A stretch of 64,000 nucleotides of DNA from Diabrotica undecimpunctata. Taxonomy: Eukaryota > Arthropoda > Insecta > Coleoptera > Chrysomelidae. The notes under the pieces were generated by a model, which did not search any database, was not told where the DNA came from, and saw only the letters and a program-made list of their open reading frames with translations. Location of the stretch: NCBI RefSeq assembly GCF_040954645.1, contig NC_092806.1, positions 147,464,429 to 147,528,428 of the forward strand. The letters run 5' to 3'. The position numbers and the translations under genes are program-made. This document shows positions 1 through 10,119 of this stretch, in pieces (positions within the stretch are counted from its first letter, which is position 1; each line of letters starts with the position of its first letter).

Positions 1-345
1 AGTAGAGATGGATGCAATGAGAAGATCTTTAGGTATTTCCAGACGAGACCGAATCAGAAATGATGTAATAAAACAACGTATGGGAATAGAAGGAAATATA
101 ACTTAAGATATAGAGAAGAAACAATTAAGGTGGTATGGGCATGTTCAACGGATGCCAGCAACAAGACTCCCCAAAAAAGTAGTAGAATGACAACCGATAG
201 GTCGACGGAAAAGAGGAAGACCCAGATTAGAATGGCAACACGGCGTAAACAAGTTCATGAGCGAAAGAAATTTAACAACAAACGACTGCGAAGGTAGGAA
301 GAGATGGTGTTTAGGTATCGGACAACGTCGAAAGACGTTCTAAAC
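1..345 (+). mobile_element. RTE-type LINE, 3' end fragment
   Basis: The forward strand reads through the C-terminal tail typical of insect RTE-like reverse transcriptases: MDAMRRSLGISRRDRIRN, then EKKQLRWYGHVQRMP, then [13 protein letters not shown] and GRKRWCLGIGQRRK. In-frame stops (near 104 and 188) show it is dead. The element continues upstream of the window, so its length is unknown. The WYGHV box and the GRRKRGRPR box recur in several other fragments here, so this family is abundant. Assignment to RTE rests on resemblance only. Confidence 0.75.
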
Positions 346-359
346 CGATGTATATATAT

Positions 360-717
360 GAAATACAAAAATCTCTATATCCATACTAATTAAACAACCT
401 ATCAGATCCAAGTTCAATCACAAGTGGTACAATCCTTTTACGTATGTGCAACTTAATAAAAATAATTAGTAAGTGGTTCATTTTGTGGACCACTGTTCAA
501 CATGTAGCAAAAATTGGGTGGTTCAAAATTCAATCCAGTGTGCCGAAAAAAGTTAGAGGGGTTTTTTGACCTCGGGAGTGAACAAGTGTGCTCCAAGAAA
601 GTATCATATATGAGAGAGAGGGATCATGTGATGAGAGGAAATAAGTATATATTGCTATAAATTATAATACAAAAAGATGGCATCTAAAGAAGAAGAAGTA
701 GATGAAATGAATTATTA
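360..717. other. Non-coding interval with a LINE-like (AAG)n tail
   Basis: No gene is visible. At about 676-703 a short stretch (gatggcatctaaagaagaag) resembles the extreme 3' end of the RTE family seen complete at 20405-23030 and 28645-28795, so the interval may hold a very short 3' remnant. The missing last exon(s) of the receptor at 739-1545 would be expected in this direction, but nothing like a TM7 exon was recognised here. Confidence 0.4.
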
Positions 718-738
718 TTAAATGATATATTTAGTTAC

Positions 739-1545
739 CATAGCTACAATATCTTCCAAAAAAAGATACCAAAAAACTTTCCGAAATGAGTCTTTATACT
801 TTTTGTTCACTAATACGGCCAAATAACAAAGAAATAATAGGTTTATCATATTCAAAAATGATATGAATAAGATTTGTAAACCAAAAGTAATCTCTAATTG
901 TTTTGCTGTCTTAAAAAAATGTACGATGCATTTCTTGATATTCTTCAGATCCTTTTCTTTGGAACGAACGTAGATCTTATGGATAAATACATTATTAATC
1001 CATTTATATAATACGTTGTGTCTGACAATTAACATGTTTGATATTTCCCAAACAAAACCGGTGGCAAATGCTGTTTCTATATATACTATAACCGTAAGCA
1101 AATGGGCACTCATTATTTTGAAATCAGATATATAAAATTTAAAATCTAAAACAAATCGACATTTAAGTAACACTGGAAACACCAGAAGCAACAAAAACTT
1201 TAAGAGCGGTCCATAGAAGTAAATAGTTTGCTGCTCAAAATTGCGTTGCAAATAACCAATACCTTCCAGAAGTTTCTTCCAAGTTCTTTTATATTTAATA
1301 AAAGAAAGTAAAACAGCTAAGTGAATTGCATCTCGTAGAAAGCTATCCATTATCAAAATATAAGAAAGGAAAATGTCTTTGTCTTTAAACAACTGTTCAC
1401 CTTGGAATTTAAAGGCTGCAAATACAAGAAATGTTTCAGTTATCAGCATCAGCAGATTTAGTGCCATTAGTTTCTTTGATGGGCAGTAGCCTAGGCATTC
1501 TGCTATTTTACAAAGGATATTAAAATAGTATATATCAGGTTTCAT
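739..1545 (-). CDS. Gustatory-receptor-like 7TM protein, 5' exon (partial)
   Basis: An open exon of 269 codons starts at ATG 1545 (MKPDIYYF...) and runs to ...EDIVAM, where GTAACT makes a good splice donor in phase 0; reading on gives only six codons before a stop. It is rich in hydrophobic segments (about residues 28-48, 60-82, 112-130, 145-170 and 225-250), with few charges between them and a basic cytoplasmic loop (KIYVRSKEKDLKNIKK). Topology and length fit an insect chemoreceptor of the gustatory receptor family, whose usual 350-420 residues end in a short exon with TM7 and a TYxxxxxQF signature. That exon is not visible: it is either outside the window or lost. There are no frameshifts, so the gene may be functional. 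An odorant receptor or an unrelated multipass protein remains possible. Confidence 0.6.
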
Positions 1546-1744
1546 GGTGTTTAATCGAGCAAATATCTAACATATATGCAATAAACAATAAAGTTTACTT
1601 TTTAAATGTATTTAATATTCAGTGCAGCTAAAAGCAAAACATCATCAAAACATCAATAAATCTACATTAATGTTATTTAAACTGCTTTCATATAGTCCAA
1701 GAAAAATATCACAAGGAATTTATTTTATGGGATAAACTGATACT

Positions 1745-2200
1745 TCGAGGAATAACTTACTTACTTACTCCGTGCCGACTTAACAACGTGCCTCCATTCC
1801 TCTGTGTCTTGAGCAATCTTCATCCAATTCTCCACGCCCATAACTTTAAGGTTTATCTGCTATATTATCTCACCAACGAAGTCGAGGTCATCCACGTGGT
1901 TTTCTACCAGTTGGGACTTCTACCCATACCAGCTATACTATTCTTTCGTAGAATGTCTTTTCAGGTGTCCTGCCCACGGGAGTGCTCCGGAATTTTATTT
2001 CTTTTATTATATTAGCGTCTGGAGATAGTTCTTAGAGCTCTTTGTTAGATATTATCCCATATTGTCCTACTGCTCCATCAAGCATATGCCCAAAGAACTT
2101 CCTTAGGATTTTTCTTTCCCAAACACGTACTCGCTCTTCTTTTGCCTTTGTTATTTTCCCTACGGGTCTTATGACCGTTTCATATTGTTGTATCTGTTAC
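1745..2200 (-). mobile_element. RTE-like LINE, C-terminal fragment (decayed)
   Basis: The reverse strand shows, in order, ERVRVWERKILRKFFG, then VPTGRKPRG*PRLRW, then after a frame change NWMKIAQDTEEWRHVVKSA and a stop at about 1750. This is the usual order at the C-terminus of RTE-like reverse transcriptases (ERKxLRKIFG box, GRPRxRW box, final WxxxAxDREEWR block). At least two stops and one frameshift make it non-functional. The small forward ORF over 1788-2015 is antisense to this and is not a gene. Confidence 0.7.
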
Positions 2201-2720
2201 GTCCCTCTACACATATTCTAGTTTTTATTAATAATTTTTATTATTTTATTTTTATATTTAATTCTTTAATTACCGTGTGTGTATGTCTTGTCAATCGTGA
2301 ATTAATACGGACCTGTACAGTCCGCCCCCTCAAGTCTTAAGGGAGCAAAGCTACGAGACGACACGCACCTCAGTTTTATAGTTTATTTTTATGAACGAGA
2401 GAGTAATTAGCATAATTTTAACTGGTAGCTCCGACCACTCCATGGGCGTGCTCAAGATTAATTGAAAAATTACTTTGAATAATTGTAAAAAATAAATGAA
2501 TTATTTCAGTGTTATAAAGTGTTATGTGTATGTAAACAAAAGTGACCTCTTTTATCACACACTATATTAGAACTGACTGGCCTACATTAAAAAGGGTTTT
2601 AAAAAATTCACATTTTTTTTAATTTTTAAAAATTACAAAAGAGAAAAAGAGTTTTTAAAACCGTCTAAGGTATGTTAAATAGATGAATAAAAATATTAAT
2701 ATAAAACTTACAGCTACTTG
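2201..2720. other. AT-rich non-coding interval
   Basis: No ORF or RNA gene was recognised. It lies between the LINE fragment and the 3' end of the Sailor-like transposase, so it probably contains the 3' flank of that transposon, but no terminal inverted repeat could be matched by eye with the sequence at 4050-4240. Confidence 0.4.
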
Positions 2721-4049
2721 TTACAAATCCAAATCAGATTCAGAAGATGAACTTTCAGAACCAAGATTTATAATAATTGGCTCGATAATTTTATCAGTAA
2801 TATTGTCCAGCTTTCACATTTTTTCCTCTTCTTTAATAGTGTGATTTACTGCCTTTTCCCAGTTTTCAGGTTTTACATTATTTACGGCCTCCAAAAACAA
2901 CTGTTTAACATCATGAATTTTAAAAGTGGTATTTTTTCTTGAAACTTCACTCTTTATCTGTGCCCATACCAGTTCAATCGGGTTTAATTCACAATGATAT
3001 GGTGGGGATCTAAGTACTGTCATTCCACGATTTTTGGCAATTTCATCAATTTCGTATTTTTTAAATTTTTCTTTATGAAGGGCACACAACGAATAAAGTT
3101 CCTTTCTTATAGATCCGGGATAGTACGTAATATTTTTTGAACTCAGCCAATTCTGCAAGTCTTTTTTTAACCACTTGGTTGTGGGCAGTCCTTCTATAAG
3201 TCTGGAGTGATAACTTGCATTATCCATTACTATTACACAGTTCTTAGGAAGAAGATCTATCATTTCTTCGAACCATTCTTGAAAGACATCAGCGTTCATG
3301 TCTTCATGGTAGTCACCGGTACGAATTGATTCAAAAGTTAATAAACCACCTTCAACAAAACCGTCTGAACTGCCAATGTGTACTATTATCAGCCTGCGTC
3401 CCTTTCCTGATGGTGGGTTTAAACCAGTAGATAAGTTATTTACAAAAGCGTGCCTTTGACTTGTAACAGTTTCATCCTGCCAAAATTTATTTGGTGTATG
3501 ACTCTCGTTGATCCATGTTTCATCAAGATAAAATATTTTTTTTTGGTTTCTCATTTCCTTTATGGTTCTTAGAAAATGTCTTCTCCATATGACAATATCG
3601 CTTCTTTCTAATAAAATAGACTTTCTGGGATTCTTTTTCCAGCGGAAGCCTATTTCTTTTAAAAGTTTCCATAACGTACTTCGACTCATTTCTGGGTAAT
3701 CCTTATCATCTCGAACTGAGACAAGAACTTTATCCAATGTTGGAAATTCTTGTCTAAAGAAGAATTCATGCACTTTCCATCGAAGTCCTTCTTTAAAATG
3801 ATATTCTATTTGAAATTTTGGTTTCCCTGGAGCATTACGTGGCATTTGAAAACTACCACATTTCTCTTCTTTAATAACTCTGTAAATCGTAGATTTTCCA
3901 ACACCAAGTGTACTGCTAACTAACTCAACGGTCTCATCAACACTTTCACATAAACGTTTGTCTGTAAATGATTTAAAACAATTAAATATTAATGTTTTTT
4001 CATTAACTGTTAGAGGACCAATTTTTCGGCGTTTACACGGCACTTCCAA
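2721..4049 (-). pseudogene. IS630-Tc1-mariner transposase, DD82E (Sailor-like)
   Basis: A DDE transposase starting MEVPCKRRKIGPLT. Residues about 15-60 are a helix-turn-helix region (VGKSTIYRVIKEEK). The catalytic residues are visible: first D in IFYLDETWIN, second D in CVIVMDNASYHS, E in CELNPIELVWAQIK. Exactly 82 residues separate the second D from the E, far more than in Tc1 (34) or mariner, and equal to the spacing that defines the DD82E group called Sailor. The open frame stops at 2814 (TGA), but the frame continues LDNITDKIIEPIIINL, with an acidic tail, to TAA at 2721-2723. The same ending (I-x-P-I-[IV]-I) closes the copies at 23040 and 43395, so the TGA looks like a late nonsense change. 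Everything before it (411 residues) is open. Terminal repeats were not resolved. Confidence 0.85.
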
Positions 4050-4239
4050 ATTTACTACAATACACTAGTATACACAATAAACTGCACCTTGCAACTGAAG
4101 TACCTACTTTTAGTGAACTGTTAAGAATTTTGAATACGCCACTTGGACCTTCCTACAAAATGGAAAAACCCACTATCACATTTTCTGTGGAATAAGTTTA
4201 GAAGGTAATTATCTAGTCAATTACTGTCGTAGATTGCTG

Positions 4240-6238
4240 ATGATGATGATGATGATGATAGTGTGTTTGGCATGGATACTAGTCCTTTTGCCACAGATTT
4301 TTAAATGATTTATGTTATGTTTATCAATTAAAAACTTGATTGTACTAAATTTATATTATATATCCGGATGCATATAAGTGATTACATATGAGTTCGTATA
4401 TGGATTTCTGATTCAATGACAGTAGGTGGGTTATGTTTACTGGAAGTTGCACATTACTTTTAACTAGGTTTTCACAAAACGTAGATGAGAGTGCTTTATT
4501 TTTAACACATCCAAACAGGATGTGATTAACATCACACTGGGAAATATTATCGCATAAACACTTTCCTGATTCTATAATGTTTAATCTAGCCAGGTGAGCA
4601 GGAACAGCACCGTGACTAGTTTTTAATCTTGTAATAGTTGCTGCTGATCGTTTAGATATATTATAATGGAATATGTGTGGTAATTCTGTTAGGGATGGTA
4701 ACGTAGGATGGATCTTGTAATAATGATTATTTGAAGTATTCGCCAATATTTTCCATCTGTCTTGCCAGTTAAAATTTATTTTTTTATTATAAAAATTGAT
4801 TAGGTCTGATACTGTGTAAATATGTTCTTGTATACCTGAATGAGTAGAATCCTTAGCGAGCTCGTCTACTATTTCATTACCTTTTATCCCGGAGTGACTT
4901 TTTGCCCAAATAAATGTTATATCTTTGTTTCTCATTTTTTGTTTAATGTCACATATCAGCTCACATGTTTTATGGTTTAACTCAGTATTATTAAGTCCAC
5001 TAAGAATTGACTTAGAGTCTGAGATGATCACAGCATCTTGCAAATTTGCGTGCTCTAGCCAATCCAGAGCTTTCCCAATAGCTACCGCTTCTGCAGTGTA
5101 AATAGAGCAATGTGGAGGAAGCTTTATTTTAAGTGATTTGTTTTTGGAAGGAATGTACACTGCAGACCCTACTTTTCCATCGTTCAGTTAGAGCCATCTG
5201 TGTAAATTATAGTTTTATTAGTATATTCACTCAATATGGAGTTCAACAGCTTGTTATTTATTTGATGTGAATCTGAATATTTCGGAAATATAATATTAAA
5301 TTTTTTGAAGATTGTATTAAATTCTAATTTATAAGATGGTTTAATATAATTTGTTGAAAGTGTAACCGGTAAATCATTAGTTTCCAGAAAGGCATCTGCT
5401 AATGGTGGTGAATTTTTTATTCTCCAATAATTGTTTACTAGATTTTGTATGGATAATTCATACAGCGTACTTAGTAGGCCACTTGTTCTAGCCCTTAATT
5501 TTAATACATATTTTGTTGCTAATAAATTTCTACGATTTTCTAATGGCATTTCATTACTTTCAGCAAGTAACAGGGGGCATGGTGTTGATTTCATAGCACC
5601 CAAAGTTAATCTCAAACTTTTAAACTGAATACGATCTATTTTTAGTAAATGTGATTTGCTTGCTGATCCGTATAACACACATCCGTAATCCAAAATTGAT
5701 CGCACGTAGGTCCTGTAAAACATCAATGCAACTTTGGGATCAGCACCCCATTTCCTGCAAGTGACACATTTAAGGAGATTAATGCCTTTCTCACATCTTT
5801 TTTTTACATATTGGACATGTTTAGACCATAGTAATTTGGGGTCTAGGATTATACCAAGATATTTATACTCAGTGACAACGGGTATATCATATCCTGACAG
5901 GTGTAGACTATCAGGCGTACGTATCCTATGTCTTGTAAATATCATAATGGCAGATTTTTCTGGGGATATAGTAAGTTCGTGGTCTTTAGTCCAATTGTCT
6001 ACTAGTTTCATGATGTGTTCCAGGACCTCCACACAATCGTCATATGAATCACGGACGGAGTAAATACATATATCATCGGCGTACTGTATACATTTTATGG
6101 AATCAACAAAAATGTCATGTATACTTGCCGAAAATATGTTAAAGAGAATTGGGCTTAATACAGACCCCTGTGGTAATCCTGTATGAGTTATTCGTGGACC
6201 ATATAACTGATTACTATGGTCTCTGATATATAAAGTTA
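4240..6238 (-). mobile_element. I-group LINE with RNase H, 5'-truncated, 11-bp target duplication
   Basis: The reverse strand encodes the last part of a non-LTR reverse transcriptase: LPQGSVLSPILFNIF, QYADDICIYS (catalytic YADD), EYKYLGIILDPKLLW, then IIYTDGSN, which opens an RNase H domain. A one- or two-base frameshift near 5185 separates it from the rest of RNase H (AEAVAIGKALDWLEHA, FIWAKSHSGIKGNEIVDELA) and a terminal Cys/His region (NHILFGC). RNase H after RT points to the I/Nimb/LOA side of LINEs rather than RTE or CR1. Both sides carry GTAGATTGCTG (4229-4239 and 6239-6249), and a (CAT)n tail at 4240-4259 lies next to the 3' copy. It is therefore a clean 5'-truncated insertion of about 2.0 kb. 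The N-terminal half (gag, endonuclease, first RT motifs) is missing. Confidence 0.85.
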
Positions 6239-6310
6239 GTAGATTGCTGGAATTAAAGAATTAAATGTTTGATTGTTGAAACCCTTACTTCGTGGAATGC
6301 ACTCATTTCA

Positions 6311-6494
6311 GATAAAATAAAACGTTTTATTTTATCTAAAGAATTAAACTTTATTTTGCAAATAGGCAAAGAATTAAACTTTATTTTGCAAATAGATAAA
6401 ATAAAACGTTTTATTTTATCTAAAGAATTAAACTTTATTTTGCAAATAGGTAGGTACTTATTAAACTTTTATTGGTTATATATAACCAATAAAA
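6311..6494. repeat. Cluster of perfect palindromes and direct repeats
   Basis: Two identical 26-bp perfect palindromes (half-site GATAAAATAAAAC) lie at 6311-6336 and 6395-6420. A unit beginning aaagaattaaactttatttt and ending gcaaatag occurs three times (about 6338-6365, 6367-6394, 6422-6449). A separate 28-bp perfect palindrome centred on gttatatataac lies at 6467-6494. Together they form a dense cluster of possible cruciforms. No coding role is apparent; the small ORF across it is a product of the repeats. Confidence 0.8.
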
Positions 6495-6499
6495 TAAAC

Positions 6500-7289
6500 A
6501 TCTTACATTTCTTGCAAATTCATTATTACCTGTTAACCTCCATCACTTCGATACTGGCAACCTTATTTAGGGATTAGTAACCCTCACAACTATTGTATTC
6601 TATTCTGCTCCAACCTTTATACCTGGTGGTCATACTCAATTTAAAATTGTTTTCCTATATACTTCTGTAAACTTGTTGACAAATATCTGTTTTTCATTGA
6701 GTCACCCGTATCAACAGTTTAGGGATTTGCATACATAATTTATTGTTTTATTACTTTCTCATACATAAAAATACACTATAGTCGTGTATAAATCAGCGCG
6801 CTAAACACTCAGGTAATTTTTTGTGTAAATCTGACTACGCGGCTTTTAAGAAGATTCTGCCCCATCTGACTTTCCCTCCAGTGCACTGTGGAAGAAGAAG
6901 AAGAAGTATTAGATCAACATCACAGGTACCATAATTTGATTGCATACACACACCATATTTATATTAATTGATAAATTTACATATAACTTATTTTCGCATA
7001 AAATTAATACCAGCACCTAAATAAACATATATGAACGAGTGTTTCTCTTATAGAATTTACAGTCATTCAGCATCTTTGTATTTTTGTACGGTCGGTTCAT
7101 CCTCCAAGTTATTTGGAGTTTCAGGATGGTTTACGACCGTCGCTCTAGAGGAGAAAGGAAGGTTTTTCGATTCCATCCTCTTGCTTGCGGAGTTATGTGT
7201 TTTTGGCTTACACTCAGCGAGAAGCTCACCGGAGGCCATTTGTCAGCAAGGTGCTACCGGTAGTGTAGAATAGTTTAACAGTTCGAATT
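6500..7289. other. No recognised gene
   Basis: A short (GAA)n run lies at 6895-6908. An 80-codon forward ORF at 7031-7273 has no recognisable domain and sits next to a broken integrase, so I do not call it a gene. Otherwise I see nothing to annotate. Confidence 0.4.
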
Positions 7290-8725
7290 TTTTTCCATAC
7301 ATTTTACACAGTTATAATGGTCGAGAATTCGCAAATAAGATTATTGAAGAAGTCTGCAGTATGTGGATCGAACTAAAATTGTCCACGGAAAACCCAGACA
7401 CAGCCAGTCGCAAGGTTCGGTAGAGAGAGCGAACCAAGATATCAAGAAAATGTTAGCCACATGGCTGGAAACAAACAAAACGACTCAGTGGTCGGAAGGC
7501 ATAAAGTTCATCCAATTTATGAAAAATAGGGCGTACCATTCCGGCATTAGCTGTAGTCCATAGGAAGCACTATTCGGTTGTAAGGCTAAAGTAGGATTAA
7601 AAACATCCTGCTGGTACTTTAACTGAAATTAGAAGCGAAGAAGATTTAAAAGCAATATGGGCAGATGAGTCCGATGATACTGATGATGGAGCAAAGCACC
7701 GTAGTAATTTGGATGTTAACAGTACAACCGAGGATTCACAATTAGCGAATGTTAAATATTCCGGGAACGCTAACAGCCCAATAGAATATAATGCATGTGC
7801 AATAGTTGCTGTCAATGGGGAAGACAATGACAATGGGGAAGACAATGACAATGGGGAAGACAAGACAATTGGAGTTGAAGAAAATGAGGGACACGAAGAA
7901 GATGGCACCGAAGTTGAGAAAACTTCAAAGAAAATTCAAGAGATTCGAGATCTTGCTAAACAGTCACTTACAAAACAAGCTGACAGAATGTTAAAGCATT
8001 CTAATGATAGATTCCTTGTTGCAAAAGTAGGTGAAAGTATTAGAGTGCGAATTCCAGAAGTTATGTGCGAGTATCGAGAATGGAAAGAATCAGGAATGAG
8101 GAAATACGAAACCGTACAGGAATTAGAGAAACTCTTTCAGATAGAATACAAGGAAGGCAATTACAATGGTATGGTCACGTGATGAGAATGGAGGAGGAGC
8201 GGTGGCCAAAGAAAGCCTTAATGTATGTTCCGCCAGAAAGAAGGAAAAGGGGAAGACCACCAAATTCCTGGAAAAGAGAAATTACAAAAACAATGCAATC
8301 TAGAGGCTTAGAAGAGGGAGATTGGAGAGATAGGAAAAGATGGAGGCTGAAATGCGGAAAGCGGCAATCGCCGTAGGACCCCCGTTATATGATGATGATA
8401 GAGCTAAGGCCGATAGCCGAAATATTATTGCCATTATTATTTCTGTTAAAGATGAAAGGCTGTATAAGCTAGGCACCAAGCATGGCATTTAAACCAACCA
8501 TATGCAAGGAACGAATTTACCACCTGCAAGGAAACACTTATTTCAATCAATGATGTGCCTGCTACTGAAATAAGTCTCAGGGAATGATAAAGATTCGAAT
8601 TTAGGTGGTCAAGGATTCCGTCACTGCAACTGTAGTGGCCAATGCAACTAAAATTGCTGAAAATGTAAAGAAGCAACTGTTCTGTGTAATTCTAAGTGCC
8701 ACAAGAACCTGTCCTACAAAAACAA
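7290..8725 (+). pseudogene. KRBA2-like integrase (rve) relic, split by a LINE fragment
   Basis: Three blocks of one protein are visible. At 7295-7600 is an integrase core: LHSYNGREFANKIIEE, then after a one-base frameshift near 7375 VHGKPRHSQSQGSVERANQD and FIQFMKNRAYHSG. At 7600-8049 are an acidic linker with a repeated DNGEDN unit and then AKVGESIRVRIPEV. At 8390-8725, beyond the inserted LINE, are RAKADSRNIIAII, YKLGTKHGI and a Cys-rich end (GGQGF, CNCSGQC, CNSKCHKN). This order matches the KRAB-A-domain-containing-2-like integrases common in arthropods and related to Ginger/Gypsy integrases. The expected catalytic Asp of S-D-N-G is Tyr here (SYNG). With stops and frameshifts this is a dead copy. 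The N-terminal part was not found. Confidence 0.75.
8050..8400 (+). mobile_element. RTE-like LINE 3' fragment inside the integrase relic
   Basis: From 8065 the forward frame reads [50 protein letters not shown] and RDRKRWRLKCGKRQSP, then a stop and a short ATGATGATGATA tail. This is the last ~100 codons of an RTE-like reverse transcriptase. The integrase reads PEV just before it and RAKADSRNI just after the tail, so it is a 5'-truncated insertion younger than the integrase. The tail differs from the AAG-rich tails of the other RTE group here, so a second subfamily is likely. Confidence 0.8.
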
Positions 8726-8754
8726 GTAATTATAGGCTGGTAACTTATAGCTAA

Positions 8755-9810
8755 TGCGTGTGTACGAGTTTGTTTTTACTTATTGCATGTCTAGTTGGGA
8801 TTTTTGATTGATAAATTATGTTTAAATGTTTAAATTTATTACCTAATACGAGTCCATTTTGATTTAATACATGTCTAGTTGGGATTTTTAATTGATAAAT
8901 TCTGTTTAAGTATTAACCTTAGATTGTGTTAGATCAATTTTCAGTTTGTCACAATGGATTTCTACGTCCAATGGATCGATAAAAATGATGGTGCAGAGTA
9001 AGTGAGATGGCTCTATCTATAAGCTGATCTGGGCTATGCTGGAGCTCAAGATTTGTTGGTGCAATCAGACATAAATCTATTACGAAAATACGAGTCTGTT
9101 TTTACTTATGTCTAGTTGGGATTTTTGATTGATAATTTTGTTTAAGGGCATAGGCGCAAAATGTCGCCTGACAAAATATTCAATGTGCTTTAAATGTATT
9201 TATTTTTTTCGAATCTTAACAAAACTAATAAATATTTTTGAAAAATTTAAAAGCAAAATGAAAGTGTACATGATTACCGAGGGTCGAAAGTTCCTGAAAA
9301 CCTTTATATTGTTTATTTTAGTAAGTTACAGTTATTTTTATTTGCAAATATTTCATTCAAAAGAAACTTTTTATTTATTCTGATGGACTTGAGGCCTTCG
9401 GTAATAACGTAATCTTTCATTCTGCGTTTAAATTTTTTAAAAATACTTATTAGTTTTCTCAGGATTCCAAAAAAATGAATACATTTAAAATACATTTTGA
9501 CAGGAGACATTTTGCGCCTTTCCCCTTGTGTTTTAAGTGTTTTAACTGTTTTTACTTACTACATGTCTAGTTAGGTTTTTTTATTGATAAATGTTGTTTA
9601 AGTGTTTTAACTTTGTTACCAAATACAAGTCTATTTTTATTTGTTTATTACCAAATACAATTTAGTTAGGTTTTTTTGATTGATTAATTATGTTTAGGTG
9701 TTTATTACCAAACTCGAGTCTGATTTTACTTATTACATGTCTATAATAGTTAGGTTTTTTGATTAATAAGTTCTGTTTAAGTGTTTACCTTTATTACCAA
9801 GTTTCATAAA
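8755..9810. repeat. Diverged tandem repeat (~90-100-bp monomer)
   Basis: A core tctagttgggatttttgatt, with changes, recurs at about 8790, 8874, 9111, 9566, 9661 and 9738. Each copy is preceded by an acgagtctgtttttacttat-like stretch and followed by tgataaattatgtttaagtg. The first two monomers are about 85 bp apart. The array is interrupted by 8935-9060, which has no match to the monomer, and by the foldback element at 9144-9532. It looks like an old satellite or the repeat block of a larger transposon. Confidence 0.7.
9144..9532. mobile_element. Foldback MITE, ~389 bp
   Basis: Almost the whole element is an inverted repeat. The left arm begins aggcgcaaaatgtcgcctga and the right arm, read on the reverse strand, begins aggcgcaaaatgtctcctgt; similarity continues for about 150 bp per arm to a short centre near 9330. 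As a result both strands give the same short peptide pattern (for example FFRILTKLINIFEKFKSKMK forward and FFGILRKLISIFKKFKRRMK reverse); neither is a gene. It sits inside the tandem array, which resumes after it. The superfamily is not determined. Confidence 0.8.
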
Positions 9811-9935
9811 TGAACAGTAGCAAAGCCTAAAATGCGTTTTTATTACATTTACCAGAGCTGTTAGGATAGTATTAATAATAACCGGTTATTATTAATACAG
9901 ACCGGACTTATCACATTGACCGTAACATATATTAT

Positions 9936-9936
9936 A

Positions 9937-9989
<53 letters not shown>
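9936..9989. repeat. (AT)n microsatellite
   Basis: Almost uninterrupted AT dinucleotides, with one internal ATAC step. Confidence 0.95.
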
Positions 9990-9991
<2 letters not shown>

Positions 9992-10119
9992 TTTAATTGA
10001 TAATGAAGCACGTATGGCAGGGAGGGCGCTCATTTGTACACTGACAATTTGAACGACCAAAAATATGTGCCCTAGATCTTGTTTCTCTCTCATACACGCT
10101 GCAGCCCGAGCGCCCGACC

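Noticed and set aside
1788..2015. 75-codon forward ORF
   Set aside because: Antisense to RTE C-terminal sequence.
2201..2720. Possible LTR beginning TGTTACGTCC near 2198
   Set aside because: No matching GTAACA end or target duplication was found.
7031..7273. 80-codon forward ORF upstream of the integrase relic
   Set aside because: No domain, no splice or start context, and it does not continue into the integrase frame.
9129..9510. Two small ORFs with similar peptides on opposite strands
   Set aside because: They arise because the foldback MITE is an inverted repeat; neither is a gene.
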